NCBI GenBank assembly: GCA_947458265.1
Contig: CANGYF010000012.1
Location: forward strand, 1-64,000
Direction of reading: 5' to 3'
DNA from: Betaproteobacteria bacterium
GTDB lineage: Bacteria > Pseudomonadota > Gammaproteobacteria > Burkholderiales > CAIKXV01
DNA length: 64,000 bases
Numbering within the stretch: position 1 is the stretch's first letter; each line of letters opens with the position of its first letter. Positions 27,136 to 35,165 of the stretch are shown one piece after another. Made by a program: the position numbers and the translations under genes. The notes under the pieces are model-generated. The model saw only the letters and a program-made list of their open reading frames with translations. It had not been told where the DNA came from and ran no database searches.

Positions 27136-28094
27136 TGCCCGGCACGGCCGGGGAGCCGGCCGGCGCCGCTGAAGCCACCGCGGCCACCGCGGCGAAGCGA
27201 TCGCTCAGCATCGGGCTCGCCTGCGCGCTCGGCGCGGCAGTGTTCTTCTCGGCGAAGGCGATCTTCATCAAGCTGATCTATGCGCACGGCGTGGACGCCA
27301 CCACGACGTTCGCGCTGCGCATGATGGTCGCGCTGCCGTTCTTCCTCGCGCTCGGCTGGTGGTGCGGCACCGCCGGGCTGAAGTCGATCGGGCGCCGTGA
27401 CTGGTGGGGCATGGCCGCCTGCGGGCTGCTCGGCTTCTACCTGTCGAGCTACCTCGACTTCATCGGTCTGACGTACATCCCGGCCAGCCTGGAACGCCTG
27501 ATCCTGTTCCTGTACCCGACCTTCGTGGTGCTGCTTTCTTGGGCGATGTTCCGCACGAAGCTCACCGCCGCCCAGGCGATGTCGCTGGTGCTGTCCTACT
27601 CCGGCGTGCTGCTGTGCGTGTGGGACAACCTGCGCATCGAGGGCGATCCGTCCGGGCTGGCCATCGGCGTGGCGTTCACGCTGACCAGCGCATTCACCTA
27701 TGCCTGCTACGTGGTCGCCAGTGCGCGCATCGTGCCGCGCGTGGGCTCGATGCGGTTCACCAGCTATGCATCGTCGGTTGCCTGCGGCTTCAGCATCGCG
27801 CACTTCTTCGTCACCCATGGCGCGGAGTCGCTGGTGGTGCCGGGCATCGTGTACGCGTATGCCCTGGGCATGGGAACGGTGTCCACCGTGCTGCCGATCC
27901 TGCTGGTGGCCGAGGCGCTGCGCCGGCTCGGGGCGAACCAGGTGGCGCTGATCAGCACGCTCGGACCGATCGCGACGCTGGCCATGGCGGCGCTGATCCT
28001 GGGCGAGAAGATCACCGCGATACAGATGGGCGGCGCCGCGCTGGTGATCGCCGGGGTGATGCTGGTGAGCCTGCGCAGGCAGTCGCCCGGCTGA
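27135..28094 (+). CDS. EamA/DMT-superfamily permease
   Basis: 319 residues, ten membrane segments in two EamA halves (FFSAKAIFIKLIYAHGVDAT, LIALSTLGPIATLAMAAL-like segment near the end: ALISTLGPIATLAMAALILG). Charged linker GTAGLKSIGRRDWW lies between spans 2 and 3. Its ATG overlaps the stop of the HerA-like gene (TGATG), so the two are translationally coupled. Not closely similar to the other EamA gene at 23869. Substrate unknown. Confidence 0.88.
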   Translation: MPGTAGEPAGAAEATAATAAKRSLSIGLACALGAAVFFSAKAIFIKLIYAHGVDATTTFALRMMVALPFFLALGWWCGTAGLKSIGRRDWWGMAACGLLGFYLSSYLDFIGLTYIPASLERLILFLYPTFVVLLSWAMFRTKLTAAQAMSLVLSYSGVLLCVWDNLRIEGDPSGLAIGVAFTLTSAFTYACYVVASARIVPRVGSMRFTSYASSVACGFSIAHFFVTHGAESLVVPGIVYAYALGMGTVSTVLPILLVAEALRRLGANQVALISTLGPIATLAMAALILGEKITAIQMGGAALVIAGVMLVSLRRQSPG

Positions 28095-28233
28095 AAAGGC
28101 CCCACCGGGCCAAAGCGGTAATTTGTCACGGTGCGCAGGATGAAAAATACCGCCGGCCATGCGCGAAACCTCACCGCGCCGCAGCGGCCAGGAATGGATA
28201 CTTGCGGGTCGTCGAAGCCCCGCTTCGTCCGCC

Positions 28234-28240
28234 GGAGGAA
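28234..28240 (+). promoter_or_regulatory. Shine-Dalgarno site of the VPLPA-CTERM gene
   Basis: GGAGGAA seven bases before ATG 28248. It selects this start over the open frame beginning at 28131, whose extra 39 residues precede the signal peptide. Confidence 0.75.
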
Positions 28241-28247
28241 TGCGCAG

Positions 28248-28970
28248 ATGAGCAACCGAGTCTCCACCGCCCTGTTTGTCGCGGCACTGGCCATTGTGTC
28301 GGTTGACGCGCGCGCCGCACTGATCATCAACGGCGGCTTCGATGCCAACACGATCGGCAGCAACTTCACGGTCGTCACCACGTCGAGCACGTTCCAGATA
28401 ACCGGCTGGCAGGTGCGCTCGTCCGGCACGAACACCAGCGCCTCGGTCGACCTGGTGAAGGCGCCGTACTGGCAGGCCCACTCGGGCGCCAACAGCATCG
28501 ACCTCTTCGGCACCGGCACCCAGCAGCCGTCGTTCCTGGCGCAGACCTTCTCGGTTGGTGCCAGCCAGCTCGGCGCTTACCGGCTGTCGTTCTTCTACTC
28601 GGTCAACGCCGACACGCCGCGCGACCAGGGACTGTTTGCCAATATCGTCACCGGAACCGGCGTGGTGGGTACTTCGGTCGCCAGTTCCACGACTTCGTTC
28701 TTCTACGATACCCCCGCCGACGGCAACCCGACCCGGCAGGCGATGGCCTGGAAGCAGGGCTTCCTCGACGTGAGTTTCGCCACGGCCGGCGACTACACCC
28801 TGTGGTTCCAGGGCAACAGCCAGTTCGGCAACGCGAACCAGGGCGCAGCACTCGACAGTGTCAAGCTGGACGCTGCGGTGGTGCCGCTGCCGGCGGCCGG
28901 CTGGCTGATGCTCGCCGGAATGGGCATGGTGTTCGGGCTGGGCCGTCAGCGCAGGTTCGCATCCGCCTGA
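28248..28970 (+). CDS. Exported protein with VPLPA-CTERM sorting signal
   Basis: 240 residues. Signal peptide at the N-terminus (ALFVAALAIVSVDARAA). The body begins with LIINGGFDANTIGSNF and is Thr/Ser/Gly/Asn-rich, like the choice-of-anchor, DUF642-like beta-sandwich proteins often carried by PEP-CTERM substrates. The C-terminus has the sorting tripartite signal: VPLPAAGWLMLAGMGMVFGL, then the basic tail GRQRRF. By family knowledge an exosortase (EpsH/XrtB type) would cleave there; no exosortase gene is in this window. Stands alone between an EamA gene and a Bug gene, so its role (surface or extracellular-matrix protein) is an inference. Confidence 0.85.
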   Translation: MSNRVSTALFVAALAIVSVDARAALIINGGFDANTIGSNFTVVTTSSTFQITGWQVRSSGTNTSASVDLVKAPYWQAHSGANSIDLFGTGTQQPSFLAQTFSVGASQLGAYRLSFFYSVNADTPRDQGLFANIVTGTGVVGTSVASSTTSFFYDTPADGNPTRQAMAWKQGFLDVSFATAGDYTLWFQGNSQFGNANQGAALDSVKLDAAVVPLPAAGWLMLAGMGMVFGLGRQRRFASA

Positions 28971-29224
28971 CATCGTTGGGCAGCACTGATTCCCCCTGCA
29001 GAACGCAGTTGAACGCGCCTGCCATGCAGGCTGGTTCAAGACATGGCCGCCTGCACGACAGCGTCGAAAGCTGCCAGGGTCGCTGATCGGGTCTACAGAG
29101 GGTAGGATTGCAGGCGCTGCGCAAGGGCCCGCCCCGGCGCCTGCGCACCGCAGCCCGACAGACCCGTCGCAGACCGTGCCCACGACAGGCCGGTCGCGAA
29201 GCAAGACCGCAGGAGGAGAACCCG

Positions 29225-30202
29225 ATGGATCGCATCCAACGCCGGCTGGCAGGCAGCGGCCTGGCGACGCTGCTCGCGCTCGCGAGCGCCGGCGCCGCCG
29301 CACAGGCATCCTGGCCCACCCGGCCGATACGCATGCTGATCGCACTCGCCCCCGGCGGCGGGGTCGATACCACCGGCCGTCTGCTCGCCCAGAAGCTGTC
29401 CGAGCGCTGGGGGCAGCCGGTGGTGGTCGAGAACCGGCCGGGCGCCGGCGGCGCGCTGGCGACCGAGACGCTGGCCCGCTCGGCGCCCGATGGCTACACG
29501 ATGCTCACCAACTCCTCCGGGGTGGCAATCACGCCCAGCCTGATGAAGCTGTCCTACGACCCGCGCAAGGACATCATCCCGGTGTCGCTCGCCGTGATCT
29601 CGCCCGGCGTGATGGTGGTACATCCGTCGGTTCCGGTGAAGTCGGTGAAGGAATTCATCGCCTTCGCGAAGGCGCGTCCCGGCGACCTGCTCTATTCTTC
29701 GTCCGGCAACGGGACCGGCCAGCACCTGGCCGCCGCATTGTTCAGCCAGATGGCCGGTGTGCAGATGATGCACGTACCGTACAAGGGCACCGCGCCCAGC
29801 ATCACCGACCTGATCGGCGGCCGCGTGTCGCTGTCGATGGCCAGCGTCGTGTCGACGCGCCAGTTCTTCGAGACCGGCAAGCTGCGCGCGCTGGCCGTCC
29901 TGGGCGAGAAGCGCACCCCGGCGCTGCCGAAGCTGCCCACCATCGCCGAGTCCGGCGTGCCGGGCTATGCGTACGAGAACTGGTACGGCCTGTTCCTGCC
30001 GGGACGCACGCCGATGGACATCGTGCTCAAGACGCAGCAGGAAGTCACCCGCATCCTCAACGACCCCGAGACAGCGAAGAAGCTGGTTGGCCAGGGGCTG
30101 GACCCGGTGGGCAGTACGCATGCGGAGTTCGTCCGCTTCTACGAAGACGAGATGGTGAAGAACGCGAAGCTGATCGCCTCGATCGGCGTCGAGGCCCGCT
30201 GA
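29225..30202 (+). CDS. Bug/TctC-family periplasmic binding protein 2
   Basis: 325 residues from ATG 29225, preceded by AGGAGGAG at 29211-29218. Signal peptide ends near Ala-Gln-Ala at about residue 28 (GLATLLALASAGAAAQA). Landmarks: RPIRMLIALAPGGGVDTTGR, VVVENRPGAGGALATETLA, MMHVPYKGTAPSITDLIGG and IAESGVPGYAYENWYGLFLP. The stop overlaps the next gene's ATG by one base, so the protein is made together with an MmgE/PrpD enzyme, which suggests that its ligand is the enzyme's substrate or product precursor. Confidence 0.93.
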   Translation: MDRIQRRLAGSGLATLLALASAGAAAQASWPTRPIRMLIALAPGGGVDTTGRLLAQKLSERWGQPVVVENRPGAGGALATETLARSAPDGYTMLTNSSGVAITPSLMKLSYDPRKDIIPVSLAVISPGVMVVHPSVPVKSVKEFIAFAKARPGDLLYSSSGNGTGQHLAAALFSQMAGVQMMHVPYKGTAPSITDLIGGRVSLSMASVVSTRQFFETGKLRALAVLGEKRTPALPKLPTIAESGVPGYAYENWYGLFLPGRTPMDIVLKTQQEVTRILNDPETAKKLVGQGLDPVGSTHAEFVRFYEDEMVKNAKLIASIGVEAR

Positions 30203-31647
30203 TGGCAAGGCCCTCCGATCTGCAGGTCGCACCGGCAGCACCCGATGCCTTGCTGGGCGACATCGCCGACTACGTCACCGGCTACCGGATCCGGGACACC
30301 GCATCGATCGACGCCGCCCGGCTGTGCCTGTTCGACACGCTGGCCTGCGCGCTCGAGGCCCTGGAGCATCCGGAATGCGTCCGGCTGCTCGGACCACTGG
30401 TGCCCGGCACGATCGTACCGGAGGGCGCGCGCCTGCCCGGAACGCGGTTCGTGCTCGACCCGGCCAAGGCCACCTTCGACCTCGGGGCGATGATCCGCTG
30501 GCTCGACTACAACGACGCCTGCAACGGCTTGCTGACGATGCATCCGTCAGACGGGCTGGCCGGCCTGCTGATGCTGGGCGACCACCTGGCGCGGCGCGCG
30601 TCTTCGGCCGGTGGCACGCCGCCGACCATCGCCGACCTGCTGGACGCCGCAGTGCGCGTCTACGAGATCCAGGGCGCGCTGTGTGCGGCCAACGACTGGC
30701 GGGCGCATGGCATCGACCAGGGGATGCTGGTGCAGGCCGCGGTCGCACCAGTGCTGGTGAAGCTGCTCGGTGGCACGCGCGAACAGGTGTTCGCCGCGGC
30801 CTCGAATGCGTTCGTCGAGACGACGCTGTCGGCGATCCGCCATGCGCCGAACATCGGCTCGCGCAAGAACTGGGCAAGCGCGCGCGCCAGCGAGGGCGCG
30901 GTGCGCATCGCGCTGATGGTGATGGCCGGCGAAGACGGTTATCCGTGGATCCTGTCGGCGCCGGAACTCGGCTTCGAGGCCGCGCGCTTCGGCGGTACCC
31001 CGCTGCGCTTCGACGCGCAGCTCGGCGAGGCGGTGATCGGCCGCTGCATGTTCAAGCTGCTGCCGGCCGGCATGCACGGCCAGACCGCGGGGGAATGCGC
31101 GTTCCTGCTGCATCCGCAGGTCGCGGCGCGGCTGGACGAGATCGAACGCATCGAACTGCGCTGCCACCGGTCGCTCGCGCGCATCATGGACAAGCCGGGG
31201 GTGCTGCGCAACGCCGCCGATCGCGACCACTGCGTGCAGTACATCGTCGCGCTCGGCCTGATGCATGGACGGCTCGGCCCATCGGATTACAGCGATGCGT
31301 TCGCCGCAGACCCGCGCATCGATGCAATGCGCGCGAAGATGGTGCTGGCCGAGGAACCGCGCTACACCGAGGGCTTCTTCGATCCGGCGCGCCGCACCAG
31401 CGCGAACTCGGTACAGGTGTTCTTCCGCGACGGCACGTCGACTGCCCGCGTCGAGCGCGAGTATCCGCTCGGGCATCCGGAGCGGCGATCCGAGGCCGTG
31501 CCCGCGCTGCGCGCGAAGTTCGAGCATGCGCTGCGCCGGTTGTCCCGTGCGGCACGCGAGCGGCTGCTCGGGCTTTACGACGATCAGCGGGCGATCGATG
31601 CGATGCCTGTAGATGCGTTCATCGACCTGCTGGTCGAGGCGCGCTGA
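30202..31647 (+). CDS. MmgE/PrpD-family protein (2-methylcitrate dehydratase-like)
   Basis: 481 residues of the MmgE/PrpD fold, an all-helical N-terminal domain plus a C-terminal lid. Family landmarks are the start segment RLCLFDTLACALEAL, IRWLDYNDACNGLLTMHPSD, and KLLPAGMHGQTAGECAFLL followed by the VQYIVALGLMHGRL segment. Described members dehydrate 2-methylcitrate, decarboxylate cis-aconitate or isomerise related di-/tricarboxylates. With no prpB/prpC beside it, the exact reaction is unknown. Coupled to Bug protein 2. Confidence 0.9.
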   Translation: MARPSDLQVAPAAPDALLGDIADYVTGYRIRDTASIDAARLCLFDTLACALEALEHPECVRLLGPLVPGTIVPEGARLPGTRFVLDPAKATFDLGAMIRWLDYNDACNGLLTMHPSDGLAGLLMLGDHLARRASSAGGTPPTIADLLDAAVRVYEIQGALCAANDWRAHGIDQGMLVQAAVAPVLVKLLGGTREQVFAAASNAFVETTLSAIRHAPNIGSRKNWASARASEGAVRIALMVMAGEDGYPWILSAPELGFEAARFGGTPLRFDAQLGEAVIGRCMFKLLPAGMHGQTAGECAFLLHPQVAARLDEIERIELRCHRSLARIMDKPGVLRNAADRDHCVQYIVALGLMHGRLGPSDYSDAFAADPRIDAMRAKMVLAEEPRYTEGFFDPARRTSANSVQVFFRDGTSTARVEREYPLGHPERRSEAVPALRAKFEHALRRLSRAARERLLGLYDDQRAIDAMPVDAFIDLLVEAR

Positions 31648-31710
31648 GACACCTGATCGTCCGCTGACGCAGCCGCCCGCGGCCGTCGCAACGATTCACG
31701 CGATCAACGG

Positions 31711-32145
31711 CTATCCAGCCTGGCCTCGCATGAACTGCACGGCGGACTCCAGGACGGCCAGGTCCCTCTTCCTGCCTGCCGGGTTGGTCGTCATGGAGAT
31801 CAACATCCCGGCCTCTCCTGCCGAGACCCAGCGCGTTGCCTGCGTCTCCTTCTTGTCGAATGCACCGGGCGCGCCCACGGGAGACATGAGGAAGTATTCG
31901 GTCACGGTCGTACCACCTTCGTAACGCCCCGGCAGCTTCGAGACGATGAGCGCCCGGTAGCCTGTCTCCTCCTGCACTTCGCGCAAGGCCGCCTGTTCCG
32001 GTGACTCCCCGGGGTCCGGCCTGCCCTTCGGAAAGGTCCAGACGTAGTCGTCGTAGTGTCCCTGGGGCTCCCTGAGCAGGAACCTGCCTTGCTCATCGAC
32101 CAGCACGCCCCCGAAGGCGGCCTTCAACCCGCCAGCGGACGTCAT
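31711..32145 (-). CDS. NUDIX hydrolase
   Basis: 144 residues with a complete Nudix box, GRPDPGESPEQAALREVQEE then TGY (G-x5-E-x7-REVQEETGY), at about residues 41-63. The preceding VWTFPKGRP segment is typical of diadenosine polyphosphate, RppH or dinucleotide hydrolases. Substrate cannot be assigned. Its start overlaps the stop of the upstream 126-residue gene by four bases (ATGA), so the pair is translationally coupled. It converges with the MmgE/PrpD gene. Confidence 0.92.
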   Translation of the reverse strand: MTSAGGLKAAFGGVLVDEQGRFLLREPQGHYDDYVWTFPKGRPDPGESPEQAALREVQEETGYRALIVSKLPGRYEGGTTVTEYFLMSPVGAPGAFDKKETQATRWVSAGEAGMLISMTTNPAGRKRDLAVLESAVQFMRGQAG

Positions 32146-32522
32146 GGCCGGCGCCCGGCGGCCGAGGGGGCTTTGGCAGGGACTGCATCGTCTGGCAGGT
32201 CGTAAAGCGCCTGCCAGACCTCACCGTAGAAGCCAGCACGCTCCTTACCCTGTTCCCTGGCCACTTCATCCTTGAAGTTGCCGTACTGGATGTCATTGAC
32301 GATCTTCGCCATGGCACTGGCGACCTCGGCCCTGGGTGCCCGGGCACGATAGCGATAGTCCGTACCCGCGTTGGCCACGATCTCTCCCATGCCGGGCAGG
32401 CAGGTCTTGCGCAGGCGCTCGAGATCGCCACGCACCCGGGCGCGGATGGTCAGGGTTCCTGCCTGCTCGTCCTCGGGCTTCTGGACAATGCTGAAAAAAC
32501 CGGATGGCGTCATCAACCACAT
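32142..32522 (-). CDS. Conserved small protein coupled to NUDIX hydrolase (function unknown)
   Basis: 126 residues, no signal peptide or membrane span. It starts MWLMTPSGFFSIVQKPEDEQ and has an alpha/beta-looking body (TLTIRARVRGDLERL, YRYRARAPRAEVASAM, KIVNDIQYGNFKDEV) and a disordered Ala/Pro tail. I recall such MW-starting proteins as a conserved hypothetical family across bacteria but know no function. The four-base overlap with the NUDIX gene suggests the two act together, for example on the same nucleotide-derived signal or RNA end. 60 bases downstream of ychF. Confidence 0.8.
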   Translation of the reverse strand: MWLMTPSGFFSIVQKPEDEQAGTLTIRARVRGDLERLRKTCLPGMGEIVANAGTDYRYRARAPRAEVASAMAKIVNDIQYGNFKDEVAREQGKERAGFYGEVWQALYDLPDDAVPAKAPSAAGRRP

Positions 32523-32582
32523 GGAGTCATCTCCTGTCGAACAGGTTGTACAGCCGCGTGACGAATGGAATGAAGATGCGGT

Positions 32583-33677
32583 TCAGACGTTGAAGCGGAA
32601 GTGCATCACGTCGCCGTCCTTCACGACGTACTCCTTGCCTTCGAGCCGCATCTTCCCGGCCTCCTTCGCCGCCTGTTCGCCCTTCAGCGCGACGAAGTCG
32701 GGGAAGGCGATCACCTCGGCGCGGATGAAGCCACGCTCGAAATCGGTATGGATCACGCCGGCGGCCTGCGGGGCGGTGGCGCCGATCGCCACCGTCCAGG
32801 CACGCACTTCCTTCGGGCCGGCGGTGAAGTAGGTCTGCAGGCCGAGCAGGCTGAAACCGGCGCGGATCACGCGGTCCAGGCCCGGCTCCGTCATGCCGAG
32901 GTCGGCGAGGAACACCTGCCGGTCCTCGTCGGCCAGGTCGGCGATCTCGGCCTCGATCGCGGCGCAGACCGCGACCACCGGCGCCTTCTCGGCCTCGGCG
33001 TGCTTCCTCACCGCATCGAGGTAGGCATTGCCCTCGAAACCACCCTCCTTCACGTTCGCCACGTACATCGTCGGCTTCGCGGTGATCAGGCAGATGGGCT
33101 TGAGCAGCGCCTGCTCGTCTTCGTCCAGCGCCAGCGCGCGCACCGGCTTCGCCTGGTCGAGCTGCGCGCGGCAGCGCTCGAGCAGCGGCAGCAGGCGTGC
33201 GGCCTCCTTGTCGCTGCCGGAACGCGCCAGTTTCGACACCCGGTGCACCTGCTTCTCGACGTTGGCCAGGTCGGCCAGCGCGAGTTCGGTGTTGATCGTC
33301 TCGATGTCGGCGAGCGGATCCACCTTGTTCGATACATGGATCACGTTCGGGTCGTCGAAGCAGCGCACCACGTGCGTGATCGCGTCGGTCTCTCGGATGT
33401 TGGCCAGGAACTGGTTACCCAGCCCCTCGCCCTTCGACGCCCCGGCCACCAGGCCGGCGATGTCGACGAACTCGACCACCGCAGGCACGAGCTTCTCAGG
33501 CTTCACCAGGTCGGCCAGCTGCACGAGCCGCGGGTCCGGCACCTCGACCACGCCCACGTTCGGCTCGATCGTGCAGAACGGATAGTTCTCCGCCGCGATG
33601 CCCGCCTTGGTCAGCGCATTGAACAGGGTGGACTTGCCGACGTTGGGCAGGCCGACGATGCCGCATTTCAGACTCAT
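32583..33677 (-). CDS. ychF: Ribosome-binding ATPase YchF/OLA1
   Basis: Universal Obg-family P-loop protein that prefers ATP over GTP and binds ribosomes. 364 residues; G1 [18 protein letters not shown] at residues 6-23, G3 region [20 protein letters not shown], helical insert, and C-terminal TGS domain ending [17 protein letters not shown], as is standard. Twelve bases upstream of its ATG lies one arm of an 88-bp palindromic element. Confidence 0.98.
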   Translation of the reverse strand: MSLKCGIVGLPNVGKSTLFNALTKAGIAAENYPFCTIEPNVGVVEVPDPRLVQLADLVKPEKLVPAVVEFVDIAGLVAGASKGEGLGNQFLANIRETDAITHVVRCFDDPNVIHVSNKVDPLADIETINTELALADLANVEKQVHRVSKLARSGSDKEAARLLPLLERCRAQLDQAKPVRALALDEDEQALLKPICLITAKPTMYVANVKEGGFEGNAYLDAVRKHAEAEKAPVVAVCAAIEAEIADLADEDRQVFLADLGMTEPGLDRVIRAGFSLLGLQTYFTAGPKEVRAWTVAIGATAPQAAGVIHTDFERGFIRAEVIAFPDFVALKGEQAAKEAGKMRLEGKEYVVKDGDVMHFRFNV

Positions 33678-33688
33678 GTTGACTCCTG

Positions 33689-33776
33689 CCGATAATTCGG
33701 GTCAGAGACGATTTTCCTCCCGGGCGCCGCTGCCACTGCGGCGCTCTGGAAAATCGTCTCTGACCCGAATTATCGG
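33689..33776. repeat. 88-bp palindromic element (29-bp perfect inverted repeats)
   Basis: Left arm 33689-33717 (CCGATAATTCGGGTCAGAGA then cgattttcc) is the exact reverse complement of the right arm 33748-33776. The 30-base centre holds its own 7-bp stem, GCGCCGC (33724-33730) / GCGGCGC (33738-33744). The element fills the space between ychF and pth, and its right edge supplies the last codon and the TAA stop of pth (33770-33772). Size, near-perfect symmetry and the GGGTCAGA core suggest a REP/REPIN-like non-autonomous mobile repeat; on RNA it would form a strong hairpin. Confidence 0.85.
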
Positions 33777-34342
33777 GGTTTGGTGTGCAGGCGAAGCATT
33801 GCTGCTTCGTAGTCGCCGCGTGCGATCCAGTCGATCACGGCGAGGGCGCGGTCGATCGACTCGTCGATCAGTGACTGCTCCTCGGGGCGCGGCGCGTTCA
33901 GTACGTAGGAATGCACCTGGGACTTGTCGCCCGGGTGCCCGATGCCCAGCCGCAGCCGCCAGAAGTCGCGGGTGCCGAGCTGGGCGGTGATGTCCCTCAG
34001 GCCGTTATGGCCAGCGAAGCCACCACCTAGCTTCATCTTGACGGTGCCGACCGGCAGGTCGAGTTCATCGTGCACGACGATCACGTCGGACGGCTCGATC
34101 TTGTAGAAGTTCGCCAGCGCAGCCACCGACCTGCCGCTCAGGTTCATGAATGTCTGTGGTTCGAGCAACCAGCACGACTCGCCGGCGATCGTCGTGCGTG
34201 CAGCGAGCCCGTTGTAGCGCGGCTCGTTCTGCAGGTGGGCGCCTGCCGAGCGGGCGAGCCGATCGATGAGCCAGAACCCGGCGTTGTGCCGGGTGCGCTC
34301 GTACTGCGAGCCGGGATTGCCGAGGCCGACGATCAGTTTCAT
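33770..34342 (-). CDS. pth: Peptidyl-tRNA hydrolase
   Basis: Recycles peptidyl-tRNA dropped from ribosomes. 190 residues; substrate channel motif GLGNPGSQYERTRHNAGF with the catalytic His in RHNAG, and FMNLSGRSVAALANFY and KLGGGFAGHNGLRD further on. The final residues (KPR) and stop codon are encoded by the edge of the palindromic repeat; the conserved fold is complete before that, so function should be intact. Confidence 0.98.
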   Translation of the reverse strand: MKLIVGLGNPGSQYERTRHNAGFWLIDRLARSAGAHLQNEPRYNGLAARTTIAGESCWLLEPQTFMNLSGRSVAALANFYKIEPSDVIVVHDELDLPVGTVKMKLGGGFAGHNGLRDITAQLGTRDFWRLRLGIGHPGDKSQVHSYVLNAPRPEEQSLIDESIDRALAVIDWIARGDYEAAMLRLHTKPR

Positions 34343-34360
34343 GGAGGTCTGGAAGCGAAA

Positions 34361-34389
34361 GGCCCGCGTGCTTGGGAGCGACGCGGGCC
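34361..34389 (-). terminator. Terminator-like hairpin between rplY and pth
   Basis: 9-bp stem GGCCCGCGT (34361-34369) / ACGCGGGCC (34381-34389) with an 11-base loop. On the transcribed minus strand it is followed by tttcgcttcc. It starts 22 bases after the rplY stop and could partly terminate before pth. Confidence 0.55.
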
Positions 34390-34411
34390 CGGGGTGTGGC
34401 AGGAGACCCGG

Positions 34412-35059
34412 TTACTTCTTCTTCTCGGGCTCTTTCTTGTCGGCTTTCTTGTCGCCGGCCGCGGCTGCACCCTTCTTGTCGTCCTCGCCTGCGCCGCGCG
34501 GTACCGATGCGCTCGCCACCGGCGAATCCCCGCGGGCCAGGCCCGGCAGGCGCACCCCTTCCGGCAGCTTCAGGTCGGACATGTGGACGCTGTGGCCGGG
34601 GGTGATCTGCGACAGGTCGACCTCGATGAACTCCGGCAGGTACTTGGGCAGGCAGGCAACTTCGATCTCGTTCATGATGTGCGAGACGATCGCGCCACCG
34701 AACTTGACCGCCTGTGCCTGCTCGGCGTTGACGTAGTGCAGCGGCACGCGCATCGTCACTTCCTGGTCCTGGGCCACGCGCTGGAAGTCGACGTGCTGGA
34801 TCAGTTGGCGCCACGGGTGGATCTGCACGTCGCGCAGCAGTACCTGCTGCTTCTGGCCGTCGAGTTCCATGTTCAGGATCGACGCATGGAACGCCTCGCT
34901 CTTCAGTTGGAACCAGAGCGCCTTGTGCTCGAGTTCGATCGACTGCGCCGGTGCATTTCCGCCGTACAGGATGCCGGGAACCGACCCGGCGCTGCGCAGG
35001 CGGCGGCTCGCACCCTTGCCTTGCAATGTGCGCGATTTCGCGCTGACTTCGAGGGACAT
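34412..35059 (-). CDS. rplY: Ribosomal protein bL25 (CTC/TL5 type)
   Basis: 5S rRNA-binding ribosomal protein. 215 residues: N-terminal L25 domain (MSLEVSAKSRTLQGKGASRR) plus the C-terminal TL5/CTC beta domain (VPLHYVNAEQAQAVKFGGAI, PKYLPEFIEVDLSQITPGHS) and a Lys/Glu-rich tail. Start ATG 35059; the upstream open frame overlaps prs and is not used. Standard prs-rplY-pth order. Confidence 0.97.
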   Translation of the reverse strand: MSLEVSAKSRTLQGKGASRRLRSAGSVPGILYGGNAPAQSIELEHKALWFQLKSEAFHASILNMELDGQKQQVLLRDVQIHPWRQLIQHVDFQRVAQDQEVTMRVPLHYVNAEQAQAVKFGGAIVSHIMNEIEVACLPKYLPEFIEVDLSQITPGHSVHMSDLKLPEGVRLPGLARGDSPVASASVPRGAGEDDKKGAAAAGDKKADKKEPEKKK

Positions 35060-35131
35060 GATGTTTCCTTGTGGAAGACGCTCCGCGACCAGAGCGCCGG
35101 GTTGGACCCGCCGGCGCAGGGCCGACGGTGG

Positions 35132-35156
35132 CGGGCCCGGGAACATCCCGGACCCG
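35132..35156 (-). terminator. Hairpin in the prs-rplY spacer
   Basis: 11-bp arms 35132-35142 and 35146-35156 pair with one G-U and a 3-base loop, ten bases past the prs stop. No T-run follows on the minus strand. Possible attenuator or processing hairpin; weak call. Confidence 0.35.
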
Positions 35157-35165
35157 GGTACGGCG

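Noticed and set aside
28099-28112. Hairpin GGCCC/GGGCC after the EamA gene as a terminator
   Set aside because: Only 5 bp of stem and followed by A residues instead of T on the coding strand.
28191-28205. Possible sigma-54 site (GG...GC) before the VPLPA-CTERM gene, as known for other PEP-CTERM genes
   Set aside because: Spacing between GG and GC is 11, not the required 10, and the flanking bases do not fit the consensus.
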